Shown here piece after piece: positions 38,033-50,594 of a DNA stretch of 64,000 nt. The notes beneath the pieces are model-generated. The model was given only the letters and a program-made list of their open reading frames with translations, ran no database searches and was not told where the DNA came from. Source of the DNA: Nomia melanderi. Taxonomy: Eukaryota; Arthropoda; Insecta; Hymenoptera; Halictidae. Numbering within the stretch: the first letter of the stretch is position 1; each line of letters begins with the position of its first letter. The stretch lies in assembly GCF_051020985.1 (NCBI RefSeq), contig NW_027475133.1:744001-808000 (forward strand), in the 5' to 3' direction. Position numbers and translations under genes: made by a program.

Positions 38033-41000
38033 TCATGGGGCCGGACACTCAGGGTCAGGGGAAAATCCAATATATATCTGGTGATATCTCGGGTGCTATT
38101 ACAGATAGCGCAATAAATCAAAGTGCGTTGTCTGTAGGAGGCCCTGGCGCATGAATCTGTGCAGCGGGAACGACATCGGACCACTAGGGGCCGAGAAAAC
38201 CACAGTCTCATGGGGCCGGACACTCAGGGTCAGGGGAAAATCCAATATATATCTGGTGATATCTCGGGTGGTATTACAGATAGCGCAATAAATCAAAGTG
38301 CATTGTCTGTAGGAGGCACTGGCGAATGAATCCGTGCAGCAGGAACGACCTCGGACCACCAGTGGCCGACAAAATTACAGATATTCGGAATCCGTCACCC
38401 AAGATCATGTAAAAATCCAATATATATCTGGTGATATCTCGGGTGCTATTAGAGATAGCGCAATAAACGGAAGTGAATTATCTGCAGGAGGCCCTGGCGC
38501 ATGAATCTGTGCAGCGGGAACGACCTCGGACCACCAGGAGCCGAGAAAACCACCGTCTCATGGGGCCGGACACTCAGGGTCAGGGAAAAATCCAATATAT
38601 ATCTGGTGATATCTCTGGTGCTATTACAGATAGCGCAATAAATCAAAGTGCATTGTCTGTAGGAGGCCCTGGCGCATGAATCTGTGCAGCGGGAACGACC
38701 TCGGACCACCAGGGGCCGAGAAAACTACAGTCACATGGCGCCGAACACTCAGGGTCTGGGGAAAATCCAATATATATCTGGTGATATCTCGGGTCCTATT
38801 ACAGATAGCGAAATAAATCAAAGTGAATTATCTGCAGGAGGCCCAGGCGCATGAATCTGTGCAGCGGGAAATACCTCGGTCCACCAGGGGCCGAGAAAAC
38901 CACCGTCTGATGGGGCTGGACACTCAGGGTGAGGGAAATATGCAATATATATCTGGTGATATCTCGGGTGCTATTACAGATAGCGCAATAAATCAAAGTG
39001 CAATGTCTGTAGGAGGCCCTGGCGCATGAATCTGTGAAGCGGGAACGACCTCGGACCACCAGGGGCCGAGAAAACCACCGTCTCATGGGGCCGGACACTC
39101 TGGGTCAGGGAAAAATCCAATATATATCTAGTGATATCTCGGGTGCTATTGCAGATAGCGCAATAAATCAAAGTGCATTGTCTGTAGGAGGCCCTGGCGC
39201 ATGAATCTGTGCAGCGGGAACGACCTCGGACCACCAGGGGCCGCGAAAACTACAGTCTCATGCGGCCGGACACTCAGGGTCTGGGGAAAATCCAATATAT
39301 ATGTGGTGAAATCTCGGGTGCTATTGCAGATAGCGCAATAAATCAAAGTGCATTGTCTGTAGGAGGCCCTGGCGCATGAATCTGTGCAGCGGGAACGACC
39401 TCGGACCACCAGGGGCCGAGAAAACTTCAGTCTCATGGGGCCGGACACACTGGGTCAGGGAAAAATCCAATATATATCTGGTGATATCTCGGGTCCTATT
39501 ACAGATAGCGAAATAAACCAAAGTGAATTATCTGCAGGAGGCTCTGGCGCATGAATCTGTGCAGCGGGAACGACCTCGGATCACCAGGGTCCGAGAAAAC
39601 CACCGTCTTATGGGGCCGGACACTCAGGGTCGGGGAAAAATCCAATATATATCTGCCGATATCTCGGGTGCTATTACAGATAGCGCAATAAATCAAAGTG
39701 CATGGTCTGTAGGATACCCTGGCGCATGAATCTGGCCAGCGGGAACGACCTCGAACCACCAGGGGCCGAGAAAACCACAGTCTCATGGGTCCGGACACTC
39801 AGGGTCAGGGAAAAATCCAATATATATCTGGTGATATCTCGGGTGCTATTAGAGATAGCGCAATAAACCAAAGTGAATTATCTGCAGGAGGCCCTGGCGC
39901 ATGTATCTGTGCAGCGGGAACGACCTCGGATCACCAGGGTCCGAGAAAACCACCGTCTTATGGGGCCGGACACTCAGGGTCGGGGAAAAATCCAATATAT
40001 ATCCGGTGATATCTCGGGTGCTATTAGAGATAGAGCAATAAATCAAAGTGCATTGTCTGTAGGAGGCACTGCCGAATGAATCTGTGCAGCAGGAACGACC
40101 TCGGACCACCAGTGGCCGAGAAAATTACAGATATTCGGAATCCGTCACCCAAGGTCATGTAAAAATTCAGCATATATCTGTTGATATCTCGGGTGCTATT
40201 AGAGATAGCGCGATAAATCAAAGTGACTTATCTGCAGGAGGCCCTGGCGCATGAATATGTGCAGCGGGAACGACCTCGGATCACCAGGGTCCGAGAAAAC
40301 CACTGTCTTATGGGGCCGCACACTCAGGGTCGGGGAAAAATCCAATATATATCTGGCGATATCTCGGGTGCTATTACAGATAGCGCAATAAATCAAAGTG
40401 CATTGTCTGTAGGAGGCCTTGGCGCATGAATCTGTGCAGCGGGAACGACCTCGGACCACCAGGGGCCGAGAAAACCACCGTCTCATGGGGCCGGACACTC
40501 AGGGTCAGGGAAAAATCTAACATATATCTGGTGATATCTCGGGTGCTATTAGAGATAGCGCAATAAACCAAAGTGAATTATCTGTAGGAGGCCCTGGCGC
40601 ATGAATCTGTGCAGCGGGAACGACCTCGGACCACCGGGGGCCGAGAAGACCACCGTGTCATGGGGCCGGACACTCAGGGCCAGGGAAAAATCCAATATAT
40701 ATCTGGTGATATCTCGGGTGCTATTAGAGATCGCGCAATAAACCAAAGTGAATTATCTGCAGGAGGCCCTGGCGCATGCACCTGTGCAGCGGGAACGACC
40801 TCGGACCACCAGGGGCCGAGAAAACCACCGTCTCATGGGGCCGGACACTCAGGGTCAGGGAAAAATCAAATATATATCTGGTGATATCTCGGGTGCTATT
40901 GCAGATAGGGCAACAAATCAAAGTGCATTGTCTGTAGGAGGCCCTGGCGCATGGATCTGGGCAGCGGGACCGACCTCGGACCACCAGGGGCCGAGAAGAC

Positions 41001-43990
41001 CACCGTCTCATGGGGCCGGACACTCAGGGTCAGGGGAAAATCCAATATATATCGGGTGATATCTCGGGTGCTATTACAGATAGCGCAATAAATCAAAGTG
41101 CATTGTCTGTAGGAGGTCCTGGCGCATGAGTCTGGCCAGCGGGACCGACCTCGGACCACCAGCGGCCGAGAAAACAACCGTCTCATGGGCCGGACACTCA
41201 GGGTCGGGGAAAAATCCAATATATATCTGGTGATATCTCGGGTGCTGTTAGAGATAGCGCAATAAATCAAAATGCATTGTCTGTAGGAGGCCCTGTCGCA
41301 TGAATCTGGCCAGCGGGAACTACCTCGGACCACCAGCGGCCAAGAAAACCACCGTCTCATGGGGCCGGACACTCAGGGTCAGGGGAAAATCCAATATATA
41401 TCTGGTGATATCTCGGGTGCTATTACAGATAGCCCAACAAATCGAAGTGCATTGTCTGTAGGAGGCCCAGGCGAATGAATCTGTGCAGCGGGAACGATCT
41501 CGGACCACCAGGGGCCGAGAAAATTACAGATATTCGGAATCCGTCACCCAAGGTCATGTAAAAATCCAGCATATATCTGGTGATATCTCGGGTGCTATTA
41601 CAGATAGCCTGATAACCCAAAGTGCATTGTCTGTAGGAGGCCCTGGCGCATGAATCTGGGCAGCGGGAACGACCTCGGACCACCAGGGACCGAGAAAATC
41701 ACCGTCTCATGGAGCCGGACACCCAGGGTCAGGGAAAAATCCAATATATATCTGGTGATATCTCGGGTGCTATTACAGATAGCGCCATAAATCAATGTGC
41801 ATTGTCTGTAGTAGGCCCAGGGGAATGAATCTGTGCAGCGGGAACGACCTCGGACCACCAGCGGCCGAGAAAACCACCGTCTCATGGGTCCGGACACTCA
41901 GGGTCAGGGGAAAATCCAATCTATATCTGATGATATCTCGGGTGCTATTACAGATAGCGCAATAAACCAAAGTGCATTGTCTGTAGGAGGCCCTTGCGAA
42001 TGAATCTGTGCCGCAGGAACGACCTCGGACCACCAGTGGCCGAGAAAATTACAGATATTCGGAATCCGTCACCCAAGGTCATGTAAAAATCCAGCAAATA
42101 TCTGGTGATATCTCGGGTGCTATTAGAGATAGCGCAATAAACCAAAGTGCATTGCCTGTAGGAGGCCCTGGCGCATGAATCCGGGCAGCGGGAACGACGT
42201 CAGGCCACCAGGGGCCGAGAAAACCACCGACTCACGGGGCCGGACACTCAGGGTCAGGGGAAAATCCAATATATATTTGGTGATATCTCGGGTGCTATTA
42301 CAGATAGCGCAATAAACCAAAGTGCATTGTCTGTAGGAGGCCGAGGCGCATGAATCTGGACAGCGGGAACGACCTCGGACCACCAGGGGCCGAGAAAACC
42401 ATCGTCTCATGGGTCCGGACACTCAGGGTCAGGGGAAAATCCAATATATATCTGGTGATATCTCGGGTGCTATTACAGATAGCGCAATAAATCAAAGTGC
42501 ATTGTCTGTAGGAGGCCCAGGCGAATGAATCTGGCCAGCAGGAACGACCTCCGACCACCAGGGGCCGAGAAAACCACCGTCTCATGGGGCCGGACACTCA
42601 GGGTCAGGGGAAAATCCAATATATATCTGGTGATATCTCGGGTGCTATTACAGATAGCCCAACAAATCAAAGTGCATTGTCTGTAGGAGGCCCTGCCGCA
42701 TGAATCTGTGCAGCGGGAACGACCTCGGACCACCAGGGGCCGGGAAAACCACAGTCTCATGGGGCCGGACACTCAGGGTCAGGGGAAAATTCAATATATA
42801 TCTGGTGATATCTCGGGTGCTATTAGAGATAGCGCAATAAACCAAAGTGCATTGTCTGTAGGAGGCCCTGGCGCATGCATCTGTGCATCGGGAACGACAT
42901 CGAACCACCAGGGGCCAAGAAAACCACCATCTCATGGGGCCGGACACTCAGGGTCAGGGAAAAATCAAATATATATCTGGTGATATCTCGGGTGCTATTA
43001 GAGATAGCGCAATAAATCAAAGTGCATTGTCTGTAGGAGGCCCAGGCGAATGAATCTGGGCAGCGGGAACGACATCGGACCACCAGGGGCCGAGAAAATC
43101 ACCGTCTCATGGGGCCGGACATTCAGGGTCAGGGGAAAATCCAATATATATCTGGTGATATCTCAGGTGCTATTAGAGATAGCGCAATAAACCAAAGTGA
43201 ATTATCTGCAGGAGGCCCTGGCGCATGAATCTGTGCAGCGGGAACGACCTCGGACCACCGGGGGCCGAGAAGACCACCGTGTCATGGGGCCGGACACTCA
43301 GGGCCAGGGAAAAATCCAATATATATCTGGTGATATCTCGGGTGCTATTAGAGATGGCGCAATAAACCAAAGTGAATTATCTGCAGGAGGCCCTGGCGCA
43401 TGCAACTGTGCAGCGGGAACGACCTCGGACCACCAGGGGCCGAGAAAACCACCGTCTCATGGGGCCGGACACTCAGGGTCAGGGAAAAATCAAATATATA
43501 TCTGGTGATATCTCGGGTGCTATTACAGATAGCGCAATAAACCAAAGTGAATTATCTGCAGGAGGCCCTGGCGCATGAATCTGTGCAGCTCGAACGACCT
43601 CGCACCACCAGGGGCCGAGAAAACCACCGTCTCATGGGGCCGGACACTCAGGGTCAGGGGAAAATCCAATATATATCTGGTGATATCTCTGGTGCTATTA
43701 CAGATAGCGCAATAAACCAAAGTGCATTGTCTGTAGGAGGCCCTGGCGCATGAATCCGGGCAGCGGGAACGACGTCGGGCCACCAGGGGCCGAGAAAACC
43801 ACCGACTCACGGGGCCGGACACTCAGGGTCAGGGGAAAATCCAATATATATCTGGTGATATCTCGGGTGCTATAAGAGATACCGCAATAAACCAAAGTGC
43901 ATTGTCTGTAGGAGGCCGAGGCGCATGAATCTGGCCCGCGGGAACGACCTCGGACCACCAGGGGCCGAGAAAACCACGGTCTCATGGGTC
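38033..43990 (+). repeat. second large tandem duplication, copy D
   Basis: Second copy of the 6.1-6.5 kb block. The region 39.85-40.72 kb contains five monomers where C has four different ones (33.73-34.43 kb). One extra monomer lies near 42.47-42.65 kb. Elsewhere the match is close, including the shared deletion CTCATGGGCCGG and matching runs of irregular monomers. Differences are scattered substitutions, for example GATCATG versus GGTCATG in the B-type monomer near 38403. Confidence 0.85.
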
Positions 43991-45510
43991 CGGACACTCA
44001 GCGTCAGGGGAAAATCCAATATATATCTGGTGATATCTCGGGTGCTATTACAGATAGCGCAATAAATCAAAGTGCATTGTCTGTAGGAGGCCCAGGCGAA
44101 TGAATCTGGCCAGCAGGAACGACCTCCGACCACCAGGGGCCGAGAAAACCACCGTCTCATGGGGCCGGACACTCAGGGTCACGGGAAAATCCAATATATA
44201 TCTGGTGATATCTCGGGTGCTATTACAGATAGCCCAACAAATCAAAGTGCATTGTCTGCAGGAGGCCCTGCCGCATGAATCTGTGCAGCGGGAACGACCA
44301 CGGACCACCAGGGGCCGGGAAAACCACAGTCTCAAGGGGCCGCACACTCAGGGTCAGGGGAAAATTCAATATATATCTGGTGATATCTCGGGTGCTATTA
44401 GAGATAGCGCAATAAATCAAAGTGCATTGTCTGTAGGAGGCACTGGCGCATGAATCTGTGCCGCAGGAACGACCTCGGACCACCAGTGGCCGAGAAAATT
44501 ACAGATATTCGGAATCCGTCACCCAAGGTCATGTAAAAATCCAGCATATATCTGGTGATATCTCGGGTGCTATTACAGATAGCGCAATAAACCAAAGTGC
44601 ATTGTCTGTAGGAGGCCCTGGCGCATGCATCTGTGCAGCGGGAACGACCTCGGACCACCAGGGGCCAAGAAAACCACCGTCTCATGGCGCCGGACACTCA
44701 GGGTCAGGGAAAAATCAAATATATATCTGGTGAAATCACGGGTGCTATTAGAGATAGCGCAATAAACCAAAGTGAATTATTTGCAGGAGGCCCTGGCGCA
44801 TGCATCTGTGCAGCGGGAACGACCTCGGACCACCAGGGGACGAGAAAACCACCATCTCATGGGGCCGGACACTCAGGGTCAGGGAAAAATCAAATATATA
44901 TCTGGTGATATCTCGGGTGCTATTACAGATTGCGCAATAAATCAAAGTGCATTGTCTGTAGGAGGCCCAGGCGAATGAATCTGGGCAGCGGGAACGACAT
45001 CGGACCACCAGGGGCCGAGAAAATCACCGTCTCATGGGGCCGGACATTCAGGGTCAGGGGAAAATCCAATATATATCTGGTGATATCTCAGGTGCTATTA
45101 GAGATAGCGCAATAAACCAAAGTGAATTATCTGCAGGAGGCCCTGGCGCATGAATCTGTGCAGCGGGAACGACCTCGGACCACCGGGGGCCGAGAAGACC
45201 ACCGTGTCATGGGGCCGGACACTCAGGGCCAGGGAAAAATCCAATATATATCTGGTGATATCTCGGGTGCTATTAGAGATGGCGCAATAAACCAAAGTGA
45301 ATTATCTGCAGGAGGCCCTGGCGCATGCATCTGTGCAGCGGGAACGACCTCGGACCACCAGGGGCCGAGAAAACCACCGTCTCATGGGGCCGGACACTCA
45401 GGGTCAGGGAAAAATCAAATATATATCTGGTGATATCTCGGGTGCTATTAGAGATAGCGCAATAAACCAAAGTGAATTATCTGCAGGAGGCCCTGGCGCA
45501 TGAATCTGTG
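43080..45510 (+). repeat. 11-monomer offset repeat
   Basis: Three to four monomers at about 43.08-43.58 kb recur at 45.00-45.50 kb, offset 1,925 bp. Markers: GATATCTCAGGTGC, CACCGGGGGCCGAGAAGACC with CCGTGTCATGG, and AATCAAATATATATC. The same group is present at about 36.6-37.1 kb and, in part, at 40.55-40.9 kb, so it is one of the most often reused segments in this part of the array. Confidence 0.75.
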
Positions 45511-48500
45511 CAGCGGGAACGACCTCGGATCACCAGGGTCCGAGAAAACCACCGTCTCATGGGGCCGGACACCCAGGGTCGGGGAAAAATCCAATATATA
45601 TCTGGTGATATCTCGGGTGCTATTACAGATAGCGCAATAAATCAAAGTGCATTGTCTGTAGGAGGCCCAGGCGAATGAATCTGGGCAGCGGGAACGACCT
45701 CGGACCACCAGGGGCCGAGAAAACCACCGTCTCATGGGGCCGGACATTCAGGGTCAGGGGAAAATCTAATATATATCTGGTGATATCTCGGGCGCTATTA
45801 GAGATACCGCAATAAACCAAAGTGAATTATCTGCAGGAGGCCCTGGCGCATGAATCTGTGCAGCGGCAACGACCTCGGATCACCAGGGTCCGAGAAAACC
45901 ACCGTCTTATGGGGCCGGACACTCAGGGTCGGGGAAAAATCCAATATATATCTGGTGATATCTCGGGTGCTATTACAGATAGCGCAATAAACCAAAGTGA
46001 ATTATCTGCAGGAGGTCCTGGCGCATGAATCTGTGCAGCTGGAACGACCTCGCACCACCAGGGGCCGAGAAAACCACCGTCTCATGGGGCCGGACACTCA
46101 GGGTCAGGGGAAAATCCAATATATATCTGGTGATATCTCGGGTGCTATTACAGATAGCGCAATAAACCAAAGTGCATTGTCTGTAGGAAGCCCTTGCGAA
46201 TGAATCTGTACCGCAGGAACGACCTCGGACCACCAGTGGCCGAGAAAATTACAGATATTCGGAATCCGTCACCCAAGGTCATGTAAAAATCCAGCAAATA
46301 TCTGGTGATATCTCGGGTGCTATTTGAGATAGCGCAATAAACCAAAGTGCATTGTCTGCAGGAGGCCCTGGCGCATGAATCTGCGCAGCGGGAACGACCT
46401 CGGACCAGCAGGGGCCGAGAAAACCACCGACTCACGGGGCCGGACACTCAGGGTCAGGGGAAAATCCAATATATATCTGGTGATATCTCGGGTGCTATTA
46501 GAGATAGCGCAATAAACCAAAGTGCATTGTCTGTAGGAGGGCCAGGCGCATGAATCTCGCCAGCGGGAACGACCTCGGACCACCAGGGGCCGAGAAAACC
46601 ACCGTCTCATGGGTCCGGACACTCAGGGTCAGGGGAAAATCCAATATATATCTGGTGATATCTCGGGTGCTATTACAGATAGCGCAATAAATCAAAGTGC
46701 ATTGTCTGTAGGAGGCCCAGGCGAATGAATCTGGCCAGCAGGAACGACCTCCGACCACCAGGGGCCGAGAAAACCACCGTCTCATGGGGCCGGGAACTCA
46801 GGGTCAGGGGAAAATCCAATATATATCTGGTGATATCTCGGGTGCTATTACAGATAGCGCAATAAATCAAAGTGCATTGTCTGTAGGAGGCCCAGGCGAA
46901 TGAATCTGTGCAGCGGGAACGACCTCGGACCACCAGGGGCCGAGAAAATTACAGATATTCGGAATCCGTCACCCAAGGTCATGTAAAAATCCAGCATATA
47001 TCTGGTGATATCTCGGGTGCTATTACAGATAGCGCAATAAACCAAAGTGCATTGTCTGTAGGAGGCCCTGGCGAATGAATCTGGGCAGCGGGAACGACGT
47101 CGGACCACCAGGGGCCGAGAAAATCACCGTCTCATGGAGCCGGACACTCAGGGTGCGGGAAAAATCCAATATATATCTGGTGATATCTCGGGTGCTATTA
47201 CAGATAGCGCAATAAATCAAAGTGCATTGTCTGTAGGAGGCCCAGGCGAATGAATCTGTGCAGCGGGAACGACCTCGGGCCACCAGGGGCCGAGAAAATC
47301 ACCGTCTCATGGGGCCGGACTGTCAGGGTCAGGGAAAAATCCGATATATATCTGGTGATATCTCGGGTGCTATTAGAGATAGCGCAATAAATCAAAGTGA
47401 ATTATCTGCATGGGGCCCTGGCGCATGAATCTGTGCAGCGGTATCTACCTGGACCACGAGGGACCGAGAAAACCATCGACACATGGGGCCGGACTGTCAG
47501 GGTGAAGGAAAAATCCAATATATATCTGGTGATATCTCGGGTGCTATTAGAGATAGCGAAATAAATCAAAGTGCATTGTCTGCAGGAGGCCCTGGCGCAT
47601 GAATCTGTGCTGCGGGAACGACCTCGGACCAGGAGTGGCCGAGAAAACTACCGTCTCATGGGGCCGGACACTCAGGGACAGGGAAAAATCCAATATATAT
47701 CTGGTGATATCTCGGGTGCTATTACAGATAGCCCAATAAATCAAAGTGCGTTGTCTGTAGGAGACCCTGTCGCATGAATCTGTGCAGCGGGATCGACCTC
47801 GGACCACCAGGGGCGAGAAAACTACCGTCTCATGTGGCCGGACACTCATTGTCAGGGGAAAATCCAATATATGTATGGTGATATCTCGGGTGCTATTACA
47901 GATAGCGCAATAAATCAAAGTGCATTGTCTGTAGGAGGCACTGGCGACTGAATCTGTGCAGCAGGAACTACCTCGGACCACCAGGGGCCGAGAAAATTAC
48001 AGATATTCGGAATCCGTCACCCAAGATCATGTAAAAATCCAGCATATATCTTTTGATATCTCGGGTGCTATTACAGATCGCGCAATAAACCAAAGTGAAT
48101 TGCCTGCAGGAAGCCTTGGCGCATGAATCTGTTCAGCCGGATCGACCTCGGACCACGAGGGACCGAGAAAACCATCGCCACATGGGGCCGGACTGTCAGG
48201 GTCAAGGAAAAATGCAATATATATCTGGTAATATCTCGGGTGCTATTAGAGATAGCGCAATAAATCAAAGTGCGTTGTCTGTAGGAGGCCCTGGCGCATG
48301 AATCTGTGCAGCGGGATCGACCTCGGACCAACAGGGGCCGAGAAAACCACCGTCTCATGGGGTCGGTCACTCAGGGTCAGGGAAAAATCCAATATATATC
48401 TGGTGATATCTCGGGTGCTATTAGAGGTAGCGCAATAAACCAAAGTGAATTATCTATAGGAGGCCCTGGCGCATGAATCTGTGCAGCGGGATCGACATCG

Positions 48501-50494
48501 GACAACCAGGGGCCGAGAAAATCTCCGTCTCATGCGGCCGGACTGTCAGGGTCAGGGAAAAATACAATATATATCAGGTGATATCTCGGGTGCTATTAGA
48601 GATAGCGCAATAAATCAAAGTACATTGTCTGTAGGAGGCCCTGGCGCATGAATCTGTGCAGCGGGATCGACCTCGGACCAGCAGGGGCCGAGAAAATCTC
48701 CGTCTCATGCGGCCGGACTGTCAGGGTCAGGGATAAATCCAATATATATCTGGTGATATCTCGGGTGCTATTAGAGATAGCGAAATAAATCAAAGTGCAT
48801 TGTCTGCAGGAGGCCCTGGCGCATAAATCTGTGCAGCGGGAACGACCTCGGACCACCAGGGGCCGAGAAAACCACCGTCTCATGGGGCCGGACACTCAGT
48901 GTCAGGGGAAAATCCAATATATATCTGGGGATACCTCCGGTGCTATTACTGATAGCGCAATAAAGCAAAGTGCATTGTCTGTAGGAGGCCCTGGCCCATG
49001 AATCTGTGCAGCGGGATCGAATTCGGACCACCAGGGGCCGAGAAAATCACTTTCTCATGAGGCCGGTCTGTCAGCGTCAGGGAAAGGTGCAATATATATC
49101 TGGTGATATCTCGGGTGCTATTAGAGATAGCGCAATAAATCAAAGTGCATTGTCTGCAGGAGGCCCTAGCGCATGAATCTGTGCAGCGGGAACGACCTGG
49201 GACCACCAGGGGCCGAGAAAACTACCGTCTCATGGTGTTCGACACTCAGTGTCAGGGAAAAATCCAATATATATCTGGTGATATCTCGGGTGCTATTACA
49301 GATCGCGCACTAAACCAAAGTGAACTATCTGCAGGGGGCCCTGGCTCATGAATCTGTGCAGCGGGAACGACCTAGGACCACCAGTGGCCGAGAAAACCAC
49401 CGACACATGGGGCCGGACTGTCAGGGTCAGGGAAGAATCCAATATATATATGGTGATATCTCGGGTGCTATTAGAGGTAGAGCAATAAATCAAAGTCCAT
49501 TGTCTGTACGAGGCACTGGCGTATGAATCTGTGCAGCAGGAACTACCTCGGACCACCAGGGGCCGAGAAAATTACAGATATTCGGAATCCGTCACACAAG
49601 GTCACGTAAAAATCCAGCATCTATCTGATGATATCTCGGGTGCTGTTACAGATAGCGCAATAAACCAAAGTGAACTGTCTGCAGGATGCCTTGGCGCATG
49701 AATCTGTGCAGCGGAATCGACCTCGGACCACCAGGGGCCGAGAAAACCACCGTCTCATGGGGTCGGACACTCAGGGTCAGGGAAAATTCCAATATATATC
49801 TGGTGATATCTCGGGTGCTATTAGAGATAGCGAAATAAATCAAAGTGCATTGTCTGCAGGAGGCCCTGTGGCATGAATCTGTGCCGCGGGAACGACCTCG
49901 GACCACCAGGGGCTGAGAAAACCACCGTCTCATGGGGCCGGACACTCAGTGTCAGGGGAAAATCCAATATATATCTGGTGATATCTCGGGTGCTATTACT
50001 GATAGCGCAATAAAGCAAAGTGCATTGTCTGTAGGAGGCCCTGGCGCATGAATCTGTGCAGCGGGATCGAATTCGGACCACCAGGGGCCGAGAAAATCAC
50101 TTTCTCATGAGGCCGGACTGTCAGGGTCAGGGAAAGGTGCAATATATATCTGGTGATATCTCGGGTGCTATTAGAGCTAGCGCAATAAATCAAAGTGCAT
50201 TGTCTGCAGGAGGCCCTAGCGCATGTATCTGTGCAGCGGGAACGACCTCGGACCTCCAGGGGCCGAGACAACCACCGTCTCATGGGGCCGGAAACTCGGG
50301 GTCAGGGGAAAATCCAATATATATCTGGTGATATCTCGGGTGCTATTAGAGATAGCGCAATAAATCAAAGTACATTGTCTGTAGGAGGCCCTGGCGCATG
50401 AATCTGTGCAGCGGGATCGACCTCGGACCAGCAGGGGCCGAGAAAATCTCCGTCTCATGCGGCCGGACTGTCAGGGTCAGTGAAAAATCCAATA

Positions 50495-50496
50495 TA
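50495..50496. other. TA target-site duplication, left of transposon copy 1
   Basis: The satellite reads AATCCAATATATATCTGG when uninterrupted. Here it is split as AATCCAATA-TA, then the element, then TA-TATCTGG. Removing the element and one TA restores the monomer exactly, so the element duplicated the dinucleotide TA, as Tc1/mariner elements do. Confidence 0.95.
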
Positions 50497-50530
50497 CAGT
50501 CTGTTTGACAAGAGCGTGTACGGCAAAACT
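50497..50530 (+). repeat. left terminal inverted repeat, copy 1
   Basis: The left end begins CAGTCTGTTTGACAAGAGCG. It matches the reverse complement of the right end over 34 bp with two mismatches: third base G versus C, and base 24 A versus C. One further matching base (C at 50531) could extend it to 35 bp. Confidence 0.95.
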
Positions 50531-50594
50531 CTTACGTGCGATGTCTTAGGTAAGAAATTCCACTTCAAGCAGGTAACTTGAATGTTTCCCTAAG

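Larger units (their letters stand above)
1..50496 (+). repeat. 175-bp satellite array, left segment
   Basis: Head-to-tail satellite with a monomer of about 175 bp. Taking GGTGATATCT as monomer position 1, units begin at 106, 281, 456 and onward at 175-bp steps. All monomers have the same orientation and I saw no inversion or foreign insert in this segment. Landmarks in order are GGTGATATCTCGGG, a GATAGCGCAATAAA segment, GGCCCTGGCGCATGA, GCAGCGGGAACGACCTCGG, CCACCAGGGGCCGAG, CTCATGGGGCCGGACACTC and CCAATATATATCTGG. Most monomers contain GATATC, so an EcoRV ladder of 175 bp is expected. No protein-coding gene is supported: 175 mod 3 is 1, so every open frame breaks or shifts at the next unit. 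Satellite identity is certain; the chromosomal location (centromere or other heterochromatin) is inference. Confidence 0.98.

Noticed and set aside
125..50458. Hundreds of 60-160 codon open frames on both strands of the satellite
   Set aside because: They repeat with the 175-bp unit, overlap each other on both strands and change frame every monomer because 175 is not divisible by 3. They begin and end at the same monomer positions whatever the variant. The longest (158 codons, minus strand, 34597-35073 and 40896-41372) exists only because a small deletion keeps two units in frame. No domain or codon-bias evidence supports them.
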